Positions 40,737-49,323 of a stretch of DNA of 64,000 bases are shown here, one piece after another. Below the pieces are notes generated by a model. It was given only the letters and a program-made list of their open reading frames with translations. It was not told the origin of the DNA and made no database searches. Within the stretch, counting starts at the first letter, position 1; each line of letters starts with the position of its first letter. The position numbers were made by a program, and so were the translations under genes. Source of the DNA: Sphaerisporangium sp040649355 (GTDB lineage Bacteria > Actinomycetota > Actinomycetes > Streptosporangiales > Streptosporangiaceae); the NCBI RefSeq assembly GCF_043197795.1, contig NZ_JBICTU010000016.1:62001-126000 (forward strand), read 5' to 3'.

Positions 40737-41885
40737 ATGCGGACGCCGATCTGTGAGAGGTTCGGGGCCGAGTTCCCTCTGTTCGCGTTCAGCCACTGCC
40801 GGGACGTGGTCGCGGCGGTCACCAACGCGGGCGGGGTCGGCGTGCTGGGCGCGGTCGCCTACTCCCCCGAGCAGCTCGACCGCGAGCTCTCCTGGCTCGA
40901 CAGGCAGGTGCGCGGCCGGCCGTACGGCGTGGACGTGCTGGTGCCGGGGAAGATCGACCGGTCGGTCGCCGAGCCCGGAGCCCGGCTCCTCGACTTCATC
41001 CCCGAGGTCCACCGCGACTTCGTCGCCCACCTGTTCTCCAAGTACGGGGTGAGCTCGGACAAGAGGTTCAAGGCGGGGCAGGCCGGCCCGCCCGGCGCCA
41101 AGGCCGACGAGATCGGGCGCAGGGTCACGCACTCGGGCGCCACAGGGCTCATCGACGTCGCCCTCAAGCACCCCGTCGGCCTGATCGCCAGCGCGCTCGG
41201 CACGCCGCCCCCCGTCATGGCCGGCAAGGCGCGGGCCGCGGGCGTCCCGGTGGCCGCGCTGGTCGGCACGGTGGAGCACGCCCGGCGCCAGGTGGCCGCC
41301 GGGGCCGATCTGATCGTCGCCCAGGGCACAGAGGCGGGCGGTCACACCGGAGAGGTCTCCACGATGGTGCTGGTCCCCCAGGTCGTCGACGCGGTGGCGC
41401 CCGTCCCCGTGCTCGCGGCCGGCGGCATCGCGAGCGGGCGGCAGATGGCCGCGGCCATGGCCCTCGGCGCCGAGGGCGTGTGGTGCGGCTCGGTCTGGCT
41501 CACCACGGAGGAGGCCGAGACGCCCCCGGTCCTCAAGCGCAAGATGCTCGGCGCCACCTCGCTCGACACCGTGCGCTCCCGGTCCCGTACGGGCAAGCCG
41601 GCCAGGCAACTGGCGTCGGCCTGGACCACCGAGTGGGAGGAGGCCCCCGAGAGCCCGGGGGCGCTGCCGATGCCGCTGCAGATGCTGCTCGCCGAGGGCG
41701 CGCTCGCCCGCATCGCCGAGGCGGCCGAGAGCGGCGAGCCGGGCGCCCGCGAGCTGGCGAGCTACTTCGTCGGCCAGGTGGTCGGCCAGCTCAACCAGGT
41801 CAAACCGGCTCGCCAGGTCGTCTACGAGATGATCGAGGAGTTCACCTCGGCGGTCGAACGCGTGAGCGGGATCACCCGATCCTGA
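40737..41885 (+). CDS. Nitronate monooxygenase-like flavoprotein
   Basis: FMN-dependent TIM-barrel enzyme of the 2-nitropropane dioxygenase family, 382 residues. AVTNAGGVGVLGAVAYSPEQL is at the N terminus, IVAQGTEAGGHTGEVSTMVLVPQVVDA carries the conserved His, and LAAGGIASGRQMAAAMALGAEGVWCGSVW forms the phosphate-binding loop. The longer C-terminal part (KRKMLGATSLDTVRSRSRTGK ...) matches a group found in actinobacterial fatty-acid or steroid loci. Substrate unknown. ATG 40737 follows a repeat array, with no strong Shine-Dalgarno. Confidence 0.88.
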   Translation: MRTPICERFGAEFPLFAFSHCRDVVAAVTNAGGVGVLGAVAYSPEQLDRELSWLDRQVRGRPYGVDVLVPGKIDRSVAEPGARLLDFIPEVHRDFVAHLFSKYGVSSDKRFKAGQAGPPGAKADEIGRRVTHSGATGLIDVALKHPVGLIASALGTPPPVMAGKARAAGVPVAALVGTVEHARRQVAAGADLIVAQGTEAGGHTGEVSTMVLVPQVVDAVAPVPVLAAGGIASGRQMAAAMALGAEGVWCGSVWLTTEEAETPPVLKRKMLGATSLDTVRSRSRTGKPARQLASAWTTEWEEAPESPGALPMPLQMLLAEGALARIAEAAESGEPGARELASYFVGQVVGQLNQVKPARQVVYEMIEEFTSAVERVSGITRS

Positions 41886-41929
41886 TTGTTCCGGGGAACG
41901 CGGGGCAGCCGCTCCTTCGTCTTCCTTGT

Positions 41930-41989
41930 CAGGATGCGTCAGAACGTGTCGCGACACTTCGGGACGCTTCAGGACGCTTCAGAACGCAA
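41930..41989. repeat. 10-bp phased repeat, 6 units, before DUF4126 gene
   Basis: Consecutive decamers CAGGATGCGT, CAGAACGTGT, CGCGACACTT, CGGGACGCTT, CAGGACGCTT and CAGAACGCAA. The one-helical-turn period and the place 17 bp upstream of the DUF4126 start suggest cooperative protein binding, or just slippage. Confidence 0.7.
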
Positions 41990-42005
41990 GGACTGTGGAG
42001 GTGCG

Positions 42006-42608
42006 ATGCTCGCGGCGCTGACCGGCCTCGGGCTGTCCACGGCGGCGGGGCTCAACGCCTACATCCCGCTGCTCGTGGTCGGGCTCCTGGCCAACTTCAC
42101 CGACGTCGTACGGCTGCCGCAGGACTACGCGTGGCTGACCAACGGCTGGGTGATCGCGATCATCGGCGTGCTCCTGCTCGCCGAGGTCGTGCTCGACAAG
42201 GTGCCGGTCGTCGACCACGTCAACGACATGATCCAGACGGCGGTGCGCCCGGCCGCGGGCGGCGTGGTCTTCAGTGCCACGCAGGCGGCCTCGCAGCTCG
42301 ACCACTCCACCTGGATGAGCCACAACCCCTGGGTGAGCTGGGTGCTCGGCATCGGCGTGGCGCTCGCCGTGCACGTCATGAAGGCCTCGGCCCGGCCCGT
42401 CGTCAACGTCTCGACGGCCGGGGTCGGCGCTCCTGTCGTCAGCTCCATGGAGGACGCCGGGTCGCTCGGCATGAGCCTGGTCGCCGTCTTCTTCCCCGTG
42501 CTGGTGATCGTCGCGCTGGTCCTGCTGGCCGTGCCCGCCTGGTGGGCGATCCGCGCGCTGCGCAGGCGCCGCGCCCGCCGCCGGGAACGTCTCCCCCAGC
42601 CCACCTGA
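42006..42608 (+). CDS. DUF4126 membrane protein
   Basis: A 200-residue membrane protein with about four to five hydrophobic segments: LAALTGLGLSTAAGLNAYIPLLVVGLLA at the start, WVIAIIGVLLLAEVVLDKVP, and VAVFFPVLVIVALVLLAVPAWWA at the end. LSTAAGLNAYIPLL and EVVLDKVPVVDHVND are typical of DUF4126. The function of the family is unknown. GGAGG is five bases before ATG 42006. It converges on the LacI-type gene. Confidence 0.88.
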   Translation: MLAALTGLGLSTAAGLNAYIPLLVVGLLANFTDVVRLPQDYAWLTNGWVIAIIGVLLLAEVVLDKVPVVDHVNDMIQTAVRPAAGGVVFSATQAASQLDHSTWMSHNPWVSWVLGIGVALAVHVMKASARPVVNVSTAGVGAPVVSSMEDAGSLGMSLVAVFFPVLVIVALVLLAVPAWWAIRALRRRRARRRERLPQPT

Positions 42609-42613
42609 CGCGG

Positions 42614-42629
42614 CGCCCGCTAGCGGGCG
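42614..42629. terminator. Palindromic terminator CGCCCGC-TA-GCGGGCG
   Basis: Perfect 7-bp arms between the convergent DUF4126 and LacI genes; the LacI stop codon is inside the palindrome. Can act in both directions, though the loop is tight. Confidence 0.45.
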
Positions 42630-43651
42630 GTCGACGCCCGTACGTGCAGTTGCGCGGGGACGACGACCGGCCCCGGGGTCTCGTCGCCGTTGAGGCGGGC
42701 GATGAGCAGCTCGACGGCGGCTCTGCCCGTCTCCTCCGGGGCGAGGTCGAGCGCGGTGATCGCGGGCTGGGCCAGGCGGGTCTGCTGCGCGTCCGAGCCG
42801 GCCGCGAGCAGCAGGTCGCCGGGCACCGCCACCTCCAGCCGCCGCGCCTCGGCCAGGACTCCGGCGGCATGGCGGCCGGTCTGGCAGTAGATCGCGTCGG
42901 GCCGCCTCCGTTTGCCCGTCAGCAGCCGCCGGGCCGCGTCGAGCCCGCCCTCCTCGCCCGCCGCCTCGGGGACGTGCAGCACCCTCGCCGGCATCCGGCG
43001 GCGCCGCGCCCAGGCGCGGTAGGCCCTTTCGGAGTCGACGTTCCACGCGTTGTCGTCGGTGCCGGCCAGCAGGGCGATGTCCCGCGCGCCGCGCGCCGCC
43101 AGCAGGTCGAGCATGCGCTCGGTCTCCACCGTGTCGTCGGGGCCGACCCAGTCGGTGAACCCCGGCCGCCCGGGATCGCGCCCCACGGTCACGACCGGCA
43201 CGGCCGCGGAAAGGAGCCGGGTGAGGACCGTGTCATCGCGTAACGGGTCGCCGATGACGTAGCCGTCGACGCCGTGGGCGGCCTGGGGGACGTCCGCCCG
43301 GGTCATGTCGGGCACGAGCATGAGCCCGAGGCCGTGGTCCAGGGCGGTCACCGCCGCCGCGCCGGCGAAGCGCACGAAGTAGTCGACGCCCACCGGCAGG
43401 TACGACCCGATGGCGTCGAGCGGGCGCATGTCGAGGGCCAGCACGCCGGTGCGCCCCCGGCGCAGGCCGCGGGCCATGGGATGGGCGCGGTAGGCCAGGC
43501 GGTCGGCGACGGCGAGGACGCGCTGCCGCGTGGCCTCCGACGCGGTCCCCTTGCCGTTCAGCGCGTGGGACACCGTCGTGACGGAGACGCCCGCCTCGCG
43601 GGCGACGTCTCTGATCGTCGCGCGCGCCACTCGGGATTCCTGGTCCGGCAT
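42620..43651 (-). CDS. LacI family transcriptional regulator
   Basis: A 343-residue repressor-type protein. The N-terminal helix-turn-helix with hinge is TIRDVAREAGVSVTTVSHALNGKG (about 12-35). The periplasmic-binding-like effector domain follows (GDLLLAAGSDAQQTRLAQPAITALDLAPEETGRAAVELL near the end). ATG 43651 gives the normal spacing to the HTH. It is divergent from an oligopeptide-type ABC transporter operon and very likely binds the palindrome at 43696-43705, regulating that operon and itself. The effector is unknown. Confidence 0.93.
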   Translation of the reverse strand: MPDQESRVARATIRDVAREAGVSVTTVSHALNGKGTASEATRQRVLAVADRLAYRAHPMARGLRRGRTGVLALDMRPLDAIGSYLPVGVDYFVRFAGAAAVTALDHGLGLMLVPDMTRADVPQAAHGVDGYVIGDPLRDDTVLTRLLSAAVPVVTVGRDPGRPGFTDWVGPDDTVETERMLDLLAARGARDIALLAGTDDNAWNVDSERAYRAWARRRRMPARVLHVPEAAGEEGGLDAARRLLTGKRRRPDAIYCQTGRHAAGVLAEARRLEVAVPGDLLLAAGSDAQQTRLAQPAITALDLAPEETGRAAVELLIARLNGDETPGPVVVPAQLHVRASTAR

Positions 43652-43689
43652 AGGGACAGAGTAGAGCGCGATCGGGCCGTCCAAAACCT

Positions 43690-43717
43690 TTTACTAAAAC
43701 GTTTTGTGCTGTAGCGT
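43690..43717 (+). promoter_or_regulatory. Promoter of the oligopeptide-type ABC operon
   Basis: TTTACT (43690-43695) and TAGCGT (43712-43717) with a 16-bp spacer that contains the whole LacI-type palindrome, so operator binding would block the polymerase. Transcript start predicted near 43724, about 68 bases before ATG 43792. Confidence 0.45.
43696..43705. promoter_or_regulatory. LacI-type operator AAAACGTTTT
   Basis: Perfect 10-bp palindrome with the central CpG typical of LacI/PurR/CcpA-type operators (wider context ACTAAAACGTTTTGTG). It lies between the divergent LacI gene and the ABC operon, within the predicted promoter spacer. Confidence 0.75.
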
Positions 43718-43791
43718 CGCCGCTTACCGCGCCGAAAGAGCCACGTACAGGCGCATATATGGACAAACTCCCGCAGTGTTCGGAGGATCAG

Positions 43792-45423
43792 ATGCGTATC
43801 CGTGTGGCGGCGTCCCTTGCCGTCTCGCTCAGCCTCGGGCTCGCCGCGTGCAGCGGCGGGACGACCGCTCCGGCCGTCGACGAGCACAAGCTCGACGAAC
43901 TCCTCGTCGCGACCCCCGCCGCCCAGGGGGAACTGGACAAGGCCAGCTGGAACCTGCCCTTCGGCGAGCCCGCGTCGCTCGATCCGATCAAGGCGTTCAA
44001 CTACCCCGAGAACACGGTCGTCGCGAACCTGTGCGAGGGCCTGATGCGCCTGGACCCCGACTACTCGGTCAAGCCGAACCTGGCGGAGAAGGTCGAGACC
44101 CCCGATCCCACGACCCTGGTGTACACCCTGCGCCAGGGCGTGCGCTTCTGGGACGGCCGGCCCATGACGGCCGACGACGTGGTGTTCAGCCTCCGCCGCC
44201 ACCTCGACCCCAAGGAGGGCAGCTACTGGGCGTCGGACCAGATCACGGGCAACATCGCGTCCATCGACAAGACCGGCGACAACCAGGTCACGATCCGGCT
44301 GAAGAAGGCGGACGCGACGATCAACTCGTACATGGTCACGCCCGTCGGCGTGGTGGTCCAGCGCGATCAGCGCGAGAAGGCGGGCGCCAAGTACGGCACG
44401 CCGGAGGGGTCGGTCATGTGTACCGGGCCCTTCAAGCTCTCTTCGTGGGAGAAGGGCTCCAAGATCTCTCTGGAGCGCAACGACGACTATTGGGACGCGC
44501 AGCGCAAGGCCAAGACCAAGCGGCTCGACCTGCAGTTCATCGTGGATCCCGGCGCGATCGCGAGCGCGCTCGACACCGGAGCCATCGACGGCTCGTACGA
44601 CGTTCCCGTCGGGGCGGTGGACCGGCTCACGGCCTCGCAGAACGGCAAGCTGTACCTCGGCAGGTCCCTGCAGATGGTGGCCGTCATCAGCACCGGCAAC
44701 GGGCCGCTCGGCGACCCCGCGGTCCGCCGGGCGCTGGCGTTCGCCACCGACCGCGAGGCGATCGCCCAGACCGTGTTCGCCGGCACCGCGCGGGCGTCCC
44801 GCTCGCTCGTGCCGCGGGGCGGGTGGACGTACGGCGACGACGTGTTCGGGCCCGCGTACGACGCCCTGCCGGACACCAAGAAGAACCTCGACGAGGCGAA
44901 GAAGGCCCTGGCGGGAGTCACGCCCGGCAGCGCGCCGATCACCATCGCCTACCCGAGCGAGCGCCAGTTCTACGCCGACATCCTGTCGGAGATGTCCAAC
45001 GCCGCGCGCGAGCTGGGCCTGACCATCCAGCCCAAGGGGGTGCCGAGCGCGCAGTACGGCGCCTTCTTCTCCGACGCCAAGGCGCGCGCCGGTTACGACG
45101 GCTTCATGACGACCAACTACATGGACATCCCCGACCCGCTCGCCTTCCTGCGCACGATCGCGGCCAAGGGCGGATCGCAGAACTTCAACGGCTACGACGA
45201 CGCGGAGACGCAGGGCCTCATCGAGCAGGCGGCCACCGCGTCGGACGACACGGCGCGGGCCAAGCTCGTCGCGAGCCTCCAGGCGAAGGTCATGGAGCAG
45301 ACCCCGTGGATCCCGATCGCGGCGCCGGCGGTCCGGCTGTTCCTCAACAAGCGCGTGACCGGCGTACCCGCGTCGTTCGTCTACCTGTACTACCCCTGGG
45401 CGGCGAGCCTCGGTGCGGCCTGA
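43792..45423 (+). CDS. ABC transporter substrate-binding lipoprotein, family 5
   Basis: Extracellular solute-binding protein of the peptide/nickel (DppA/OppA) class, 543 residues. A signal peptide with lipobox LGLAAC gives lipidated C20. Family signatures: FGEPASLDPIKAFNYPENTVVANLCEGLM and VYTLRQGVRFWDGRPMTADDVVFSL. GGAGG is five bases before ATG 43792. First gene of the operon. The ligand cannot be told from sequence; a LacI-type regulator and a C45 hydrolase in the locus suggest a glycosylated or acylated small molecule rather than bulk peptides (inference). Confidence 0.93.
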   Translation: MRIRVAASLAVSLSLGLAACSGGTTAPAVDEHKLDELLVATPAAQGELDKASWNLPFGEPASLDPIKAFNYPENTVVANLCEGLMRLDPDYSVKPNLAEKVETPDPTTLVYTLRQGVRFWDGRPMTADDVVFSLRRHLDPKEGSYWASDQITGNIASIDKTGDNQVTIRLKKADATINSYMVTPVGVVVQRDQREKAGAKYGTPEGSVMCTGPFKLSSWEKGSKISLERNDDYWDAQRKAKTKRLDLQFIVDPGAIASALDTGAIDGSYDVPVGAVDRLTASQNGKLYLGRSLQMVAVISTGNGPLGDPAVRRALAFATDREAIAQTVFAGTARASRSLVPRGGWTYGDDVFGPAYDALPDTKKNLDEAKKALAGVTPGSAPITIAYPSERQFYADILSEMSNAARELGLTIQPKGVPSAQYGAFFSDAKARAGYDGFMTTNYMDIPDPLAFLRTIAAKGGSQNFNGYDDAETQGLIEQAATASDDTARAKLVASLQAKVMEQTPWIPIAAPAVRLFLNKRVTGVPASFVYLYYPWAASLGAA

Positions 45424-45544
45424 CGCCGCACCGCCCGGGGCGCGGCGGCGCGCCCCGGGCCGGGTTCCCCCCGCCTCCGCCCCCGCCGCCCGGCCCGCGA
45501 CCCGCGACCCGGAGACGACCACCCGGCCCATGGCCAGCGAACCC

Positions 45545-45667
45545 GTGACGGCGGCCCGGCCGGTGACCAGCGTGCCCGTGACCGCGACCCGGCCGGTGAC
45601 CGGCGAACCCGTGACCGCGGCCCGGCCGGTGACCAGCGTCCCCGTGTCCCCGGCCCGGCCCGGGCCC
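45545..45667. repeat. 33-bp tandem repeat, 3.7 copies
   Basis: Units start at 45545, 45578, 45611 and 45644 (partial), each built on GTGACCGCGGCCCGGCCG-GTGACC. They lie in the 267-bp gap between the binding protein and the first permease. They read as V-T-A-A-R-P-V-T-S-V-P in one frame; no gene is supported. Confidence 0.8.
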
Positions 45668-45690
45668 AGACGACCCGAGATGGAGGCACC

Positions 45691-46638
45691 GTGCCGCGTT
45701 TCGTGACCCGGCGCCTCGGGGCGCTGGCCGCCACGCTCCTCGTGTCGAGCTTCCTCATCTACGCGGCCATGTACGCCGCGCCCGGCACGCCCGAGAGCTT
45801 CCTCGTCCAGGGCAGGACCGTCAGTCCCGGCGTCCTCGCGTCCATCCGCGCGCAGTACGGCCTGAACGACCCGTTCCTGCTCCGCTACTGGCACTGGCTG
45901 ACCGGCGTGCTCGGCGGCGACCTCGGGGAGTCCCTCACCACCCGGCAGGACGTGGCCTCGCTGCTGGTGTCCCGGATCCCGACGACCCTGTGGCTCACTA
46001 CGTACGCAGCCGTGCTCATCGTGGTGTTCGGCGTCGGCGCCGGGGTGGTCTCGGGCCTGCGCGGCGGGGCCCTGGACACCGGCGTCCTGCTCGGCTCCAG
46101 CGTGGGGTTCGCCATCCCCACCTTCTTCGCGGCCGTCCTGCTCATGAGCGTCTTCTCGGTGACGCTGGGCTGGTTCCCGGTCTTCGGGGCGGGCTCCGGG
46201 CTGCCGGACCGCGTCCTGCACCTGACCCTGCCCGCCGTGGCGCTCGCCCTCCCGGCGGCGGCCGTCGTCGCGCGCATCACCCGCACCGCGGTGGTGGAGG
46301 AACGCGACGCCGAGCACGTGTCCGTCGCGCTGGCCCGCGGCGTCCCCTGGCGGGTGGTCGCGCGCCGCCACGTCGTCCGCAACGCGATGCTGCCCGTGAC
46401 GACGATCGTCGGGGTGAACATCGCGGCCCTGGTCGCGGGGGCGGCGGTCGTCGAGCACGCCTTCACCCTCGACGGCGTCGGCGCGCTGCTCATCAACGCG
46501 GTGCAGCAGAAGGACTTCGCCGTCGTCCAGGCCGTGGCCCTCGTGCTGGTCGCGGTGTTCGGAATCGTCAACCTCGTCGTCGACACCCTGTACGCGGTGA
46601 TCGACCCGCGCGTCCAGCTCGGAGGTGAGAGCGCGTGA
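45691..46638 (+). CDS. Oligopeptide-type ABC permease (DppB-like)
   Basis: Membrane permease of 315 residues with six membrane segments. The N-terminal part has the DppB pattern (RLGALAATLLVSSFLIYAAMY, APGTPESF, YGLNDPFLLRYWHWLTGVLGGDLGESL). The EAA loop that docks the ATPase is HVSVALARGVPWRVVARRHVVRNA. GTG 45691 is preceded by GGAGG. Pairs with the next permease; their genes overlap (GTGA). Confidence 0.93.
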   Translation: MPRFVTRRLGALAATLLVSSFLIYAAMYAAPGTPESFLVQGRTVSPGVLASIRAQYGLNDPFLLRYWHWLTGVLGGDLGESLTTRQDVASLLVSRIPTTLWLTTYAAVLIVVFGVGAGVVSGLRGGALDTGVLLGSSVGFAIPTFFAAVLLMSVFSVTLGWFPVFGAGSGLPDRVLHLTLPAVALALPAAAVVARITRTAVVEERDAEHVSVALARGVPWRVVARRHVVRNAMLPVTTIVGVNIAALVAGAAVVEHAFTLDGVGALLINAVQQKDFAVVQAVALVLVAVFGIVNLVVDTLYAVIDPRVQLGGESA

Positions 46639-47504
46639 GCGCCCGAACGCTCGCACCACCCGCGCCACGGGCCCGGCGCGGCGCCGGCCTGGCCGGCCGG
46701 CTCGGCCCGCTCGGCGTCGCCGCCGCCGTGGTCGTCGCGCTGCTCGCCCTGGCGGCGCTGCTCGCGCCCCTGGTCGCACCGTACGACCCGGCCGTCGGAA
46801 GCATCGTCCAGCGTTACCTGCCACCCGGTCCCGAGCACCTGCTCGGCACCGACCAGTCGGGCCGCGACCTGCTGTCCCGGCTGCTGTACGGCGCCAGGAC
46901 CAGCCTGGCGGGCGCCGCCGTGGTCGTGCTGCTCGCCGGCGCGGGCGGCACAGTGCTCGCCCTGGTGGCCACCTGGTTCGGCGGGCGCGTGGACGCTCTG
47001 GTCGGCCGCGTGCTCGACCTGCTGTTCGCGTTCCCCAACCTGCTCCTTGCGATCCTCGTCGTCGCGGTGTTCGGGACGGGCCTCGCGCAGGCCACCGCCG
47101 CGCTCGCGGTCGCGTACATGCCCTACACCGCCCGCGTGCTGCGCAGCGTCGCCCTGCGCGAGCGGCGGCTCGCGTACGTGCAGGCGGCCGAGTTGCAGGG
47201 ACTGTCCGGGATCGTGGTGACCGCGAGGCACCTGCTGCCCAACATCGCGCCGCAGATCCTCACCGGGGCCGCCATCAACTTCGGCTACGCGATGATCGAC
47301 CTCGCCGCGCTGTCGTACCTGGGCCTCGGCGTCCAGGCGCCGACCGCCGACTGGGGACTGATGGTCTCGCAGGGGCAGGATTCCCTGCTCCAGGGCCACC
47401 CCCAGCAGAGCCTGCTCGCGGGCACGTGCATCGTCGTCGCGGTCGCCGCGTTCAGCGTGATCGGCGAGCGGCTCGGTGGCCGCGGGGCCGGAGGCCGGGC
47501 ATGA
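46635..47504 (+). CDS. Oligopeptide-type ABC permease (DppC-like)
   Basis: Second permease, 289 residues. LLGTDQSGRDLLSRLLYGARTSL is the DppC signature, and the EAA loop is YVQAAELQGLSGIVVTARHLLPNIAP. Basic, Pro-rich N terminus. GTG 46635 lies inside the stop of the first permease gene and the stop overlaps the ATG of the ATPase gene, so the whole transporter is translationally coupled. Confidence 0.93.
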   Translation: MSARTLAPPAPRARRGAGLAGRLGPLGVAAAVVVALLALAALLAPLVAPYDPAVGSIVQRYLPPGPEHLLGTDQSGRDLLSRLLYGARTSLAGAAVVVLLAGAGGTVLALVATWFGGRVDALVGRVLDLLFAFPNLLLAILVVAVFGTGLAQATAALAVAYMPYTARVLRSVALRERRLAYVQAAELQGLSGIVVTARHLLPNIAPQILTGAAINFGYAMIDLAALSYLGLGVQAPTADWGLMVSQGQDSLLQGHPQQSLLAGTCIVVAVAAFSVIGERLGGRGAGGRA

Positions 47505-48490
47505 ACCTCCTCGAACTCGACGACATCCGTCTCGACGTGAAGGGCCGGGTCATCCTGCGCGGCGTCTCGCTGTCGGTGTCCCCCGGTGAGGCGCTCGGCC
47601 TGGTCGGCGAGTCAGGGTCGGGCAAGTCGATGACGCTGCGCACCGTCCTTCGCACCGAACCGGCGGGGTCGCGCGTCACGGGCCGGGTCACGCTGGACGG
47701 CCAGGACGTACGGAACCTGGGCGCCCCGGAGCTGCGCCGGCTGCGCGCCGGCGCGATGGCGATGATCAGCCAGGACCCGCGGTCCGCGCTGAATCCCCTG
47801 CTGCGTGTGTCGCGCTATCTGGTCGAAGGGCTCCGCGACGGGCGCGGCGAGGCCCGTGACGCGGCCGATCGCCGGGCGCGCGACCTGCTCGCGCAGGTGG
47901 GCATCGCCGACGTCGACCGATGCATGGACTCCTACCCCCACCAGTTGTCGGGCGGCATGCTGCAACGCGTCGTCATCGCCGCCGCCGTGGCGGGCTCTCC
48001 CCGGCTGCTGCTGGCCGACGAGCCGACCACCGCGCTCGACGTGACCACGCAGTCGGAGGTCATGGCGATCCTCGACGACCAACGCCGCGAGCACGGCATG
48101 GCGATGCTCTTCGTCACCCACGACCTGGAGCTGGCCTCGGCGGTGTGCGACCGGATCGCCGTGATGTACGCCGGTGAGATCGTCGAGATCGCGACCCCCG
48201 AGCGGCTCCACGCGTCGCCGCGCCATCCGTACACGCGCCTGCTGCTCGACTCGCGGCCCAGCCTCACCACCCGCGCCCCGGTGCTCCCGGTCATCCCGGG
48301 ACGGCCCGTGGCGGCGTACGAGGTGCATGGGCGATGCGCCTTCTCCGGCCGCTGCCCATGGACGGCGCCCCGGTGCCTTTCCGGCGAGGTGCCGCTCGTC
48401 CACGGCGACGGCCGGGCCGTACGGTGCCATCGGAGTGACGAACTGACGCCCGAGCTCACCCGCACGACAGGAACGGAGGTCACCCCGTGA
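47501..48490 (+). CDS. Oligopeptide-type ABC ATPase (DppD-like)
   Basis: ATP-binding subunit of 329 residues. Walker A GESGSGKSM, Q-loop in MISQDPRSALNPLL, signature LSGGMLQRVVIA, Walker B RLLLADEPTTALD, switch His in LFVTHDLELA. The C-terminal extension has the Cys-rich oligopeptide-ATPase motif (GRCAFSGRCPWTAPRC ... VRC), which in the family can hold an iron-sulfur cluster. ATG overlaps the permease stop; the stop overlaps the next GTG. Confidence 0.94.
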   Translation: MNLLELDDIRLDVKGRVILRGVSLSVSPGEALGLVGESGSGKSMTLRTVLRTEPAGSRVTGRVTLDGQDVRNLGAPELRRLRAGAMAMISQDPRSALNPLLRVSRYLVEGLRDGRGEARDAADRRARDLLAQVGIADVDRCMDSYPHQLSGGMLQRVVIAAAVAGSPRLLLADEPTTALDVTTQSEVMAILDDQRREHGMAMLFVTHDLELASAVCDRIAVMYAGEIVEIATPERLHASPRHPYTRLLLDSRPSLTTRAPVLPVIPGRPVAAYEVHGRCAFSGRCPWTAPRCLSGEVPLVHGDGRAVRCHRSDELTPELTRTTGTEVTP

Positions 48491-49323
48491 GCGGCCCCAC
48501 CGGGAACGTCATCGAGATCAGCGGGCTGTGCAAGGAGTTCGGCAGCGGGCAGGGGCGACGGCGCCGCACGGTACGGGCGCTCGACGACGTCAGCCTGAGC
48601 GTCGCCGACGGCGGTTGCCTCGCGGTGGTCGGGGAGTCCGGCTCGGGCAAGACGACGCTCGCGCGGATCCTCGTCGGCCTCGAACACGCGGACGCCGGAG
48701 ACGTCGTGCTCGCGGGACGCCCGGTGGCGCGGCGGCCGCGCCGGGCCGAACGGCGGGCCCGTGCCCGGGACGTACAGATGGTCTTCCAGGATCCGAACGG
48801 ATCCCTGAACCGCCGCCGCACGGCGGGAGCGGCCATCGGGGAGGTGCTGACGGCCCACCACCGGGTCACCGGCGCCGAGATGCGCCGCCGCGTCGCCGAC
48901 CTGCTCGACCAGGTCGGCCTGCGGCCCGAGCACGCGCGGGCGTTGCCCGGCGAGCTCAGCGGCGGGCAGAAGCAGCGCGTCGCGATAGCGAGGGCGCTCG
49001 CCGCCGAACCCCGCGTCCTCGTGCTCGACGAGGCCGTGGCCGCGCTGGACGTGTCGGTGCAGGCCCAGGTGCTGAACCTGCTGGCCGAGATCCGCCGGGC
49101 CCGCGGGCTCACCTATCTGTTCATCACCCATGACCTGTCCGTCGTACGGCAGGTCAGCGAGGAGGTCGTCGTCATGTGTCAGGGGCGGATCGTCGAACGG
49201 GGAAGCACGGCGCGGGTGCTCGACGACCCACGGCACCCGTACACCCGCCTGCTGCGCGACAGCGCGCCCCGCCCCGGCTGGCGTCCCCGTCGCGCCACCT
49301 CCACCCCGGAGGTGGACGCGTGA
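48487..49323 (+). CDS. Oligopeptide-type ABC ATPase (DppF-like)
   Basis: Second ATP-binding subunit, 278 residues. Walker A GESGSGKTT, MVFQDPNGSLNRRRT, signature LSGGQKQRVAIA, Walker B VLVLDEAVAALDVS with Ala in place of the usual Thr/Pro after Glu, and switch His in FITHDLSVV. GTG start overlaps the DppD-like stop. The stop (TGA 49321-49323) overlaps the first GTG of the C45 gene. It lacks the usual C-terminal Cys-rich oligopeptide domain and ends soon after HPYTRLLRDSAP. Confidence 0.93.
   Translation: MSGPTGNVIEISGLCKEFGSGQGRRRRTVRALDDVSLSVADGGCLAVVGESGSGKTTLARILVGLEHADAGDVVLAGRPVARRPRRAERRARARDVQMVFQDPNGSLNRRRTAGAAIGEVLTAHHRVTGAEMRRRVADLLDQVGLRPEHARALPGELSGGQKQRVAIARALAAEPRVLVLDEAVAALDVSVQAQVLNLLAEIRRARGLTYLFITHDLSVVRQVSEEVVVMCQGRIVERGSTARVLDDPRHPYTRLLRDSAPRPGWRPRRATSTPEVDA

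Noticed and set aside
43558..46824. Long minus-strand open frame (1088 codons) opposite the ABC transporter operon
   Set aside because: Antisense to the binding protein and first permease, which have clear family motifs and Shine-Dalgarno sites; the translated product is Arg/Gly/His low complexity, typical of high-GC shadows.
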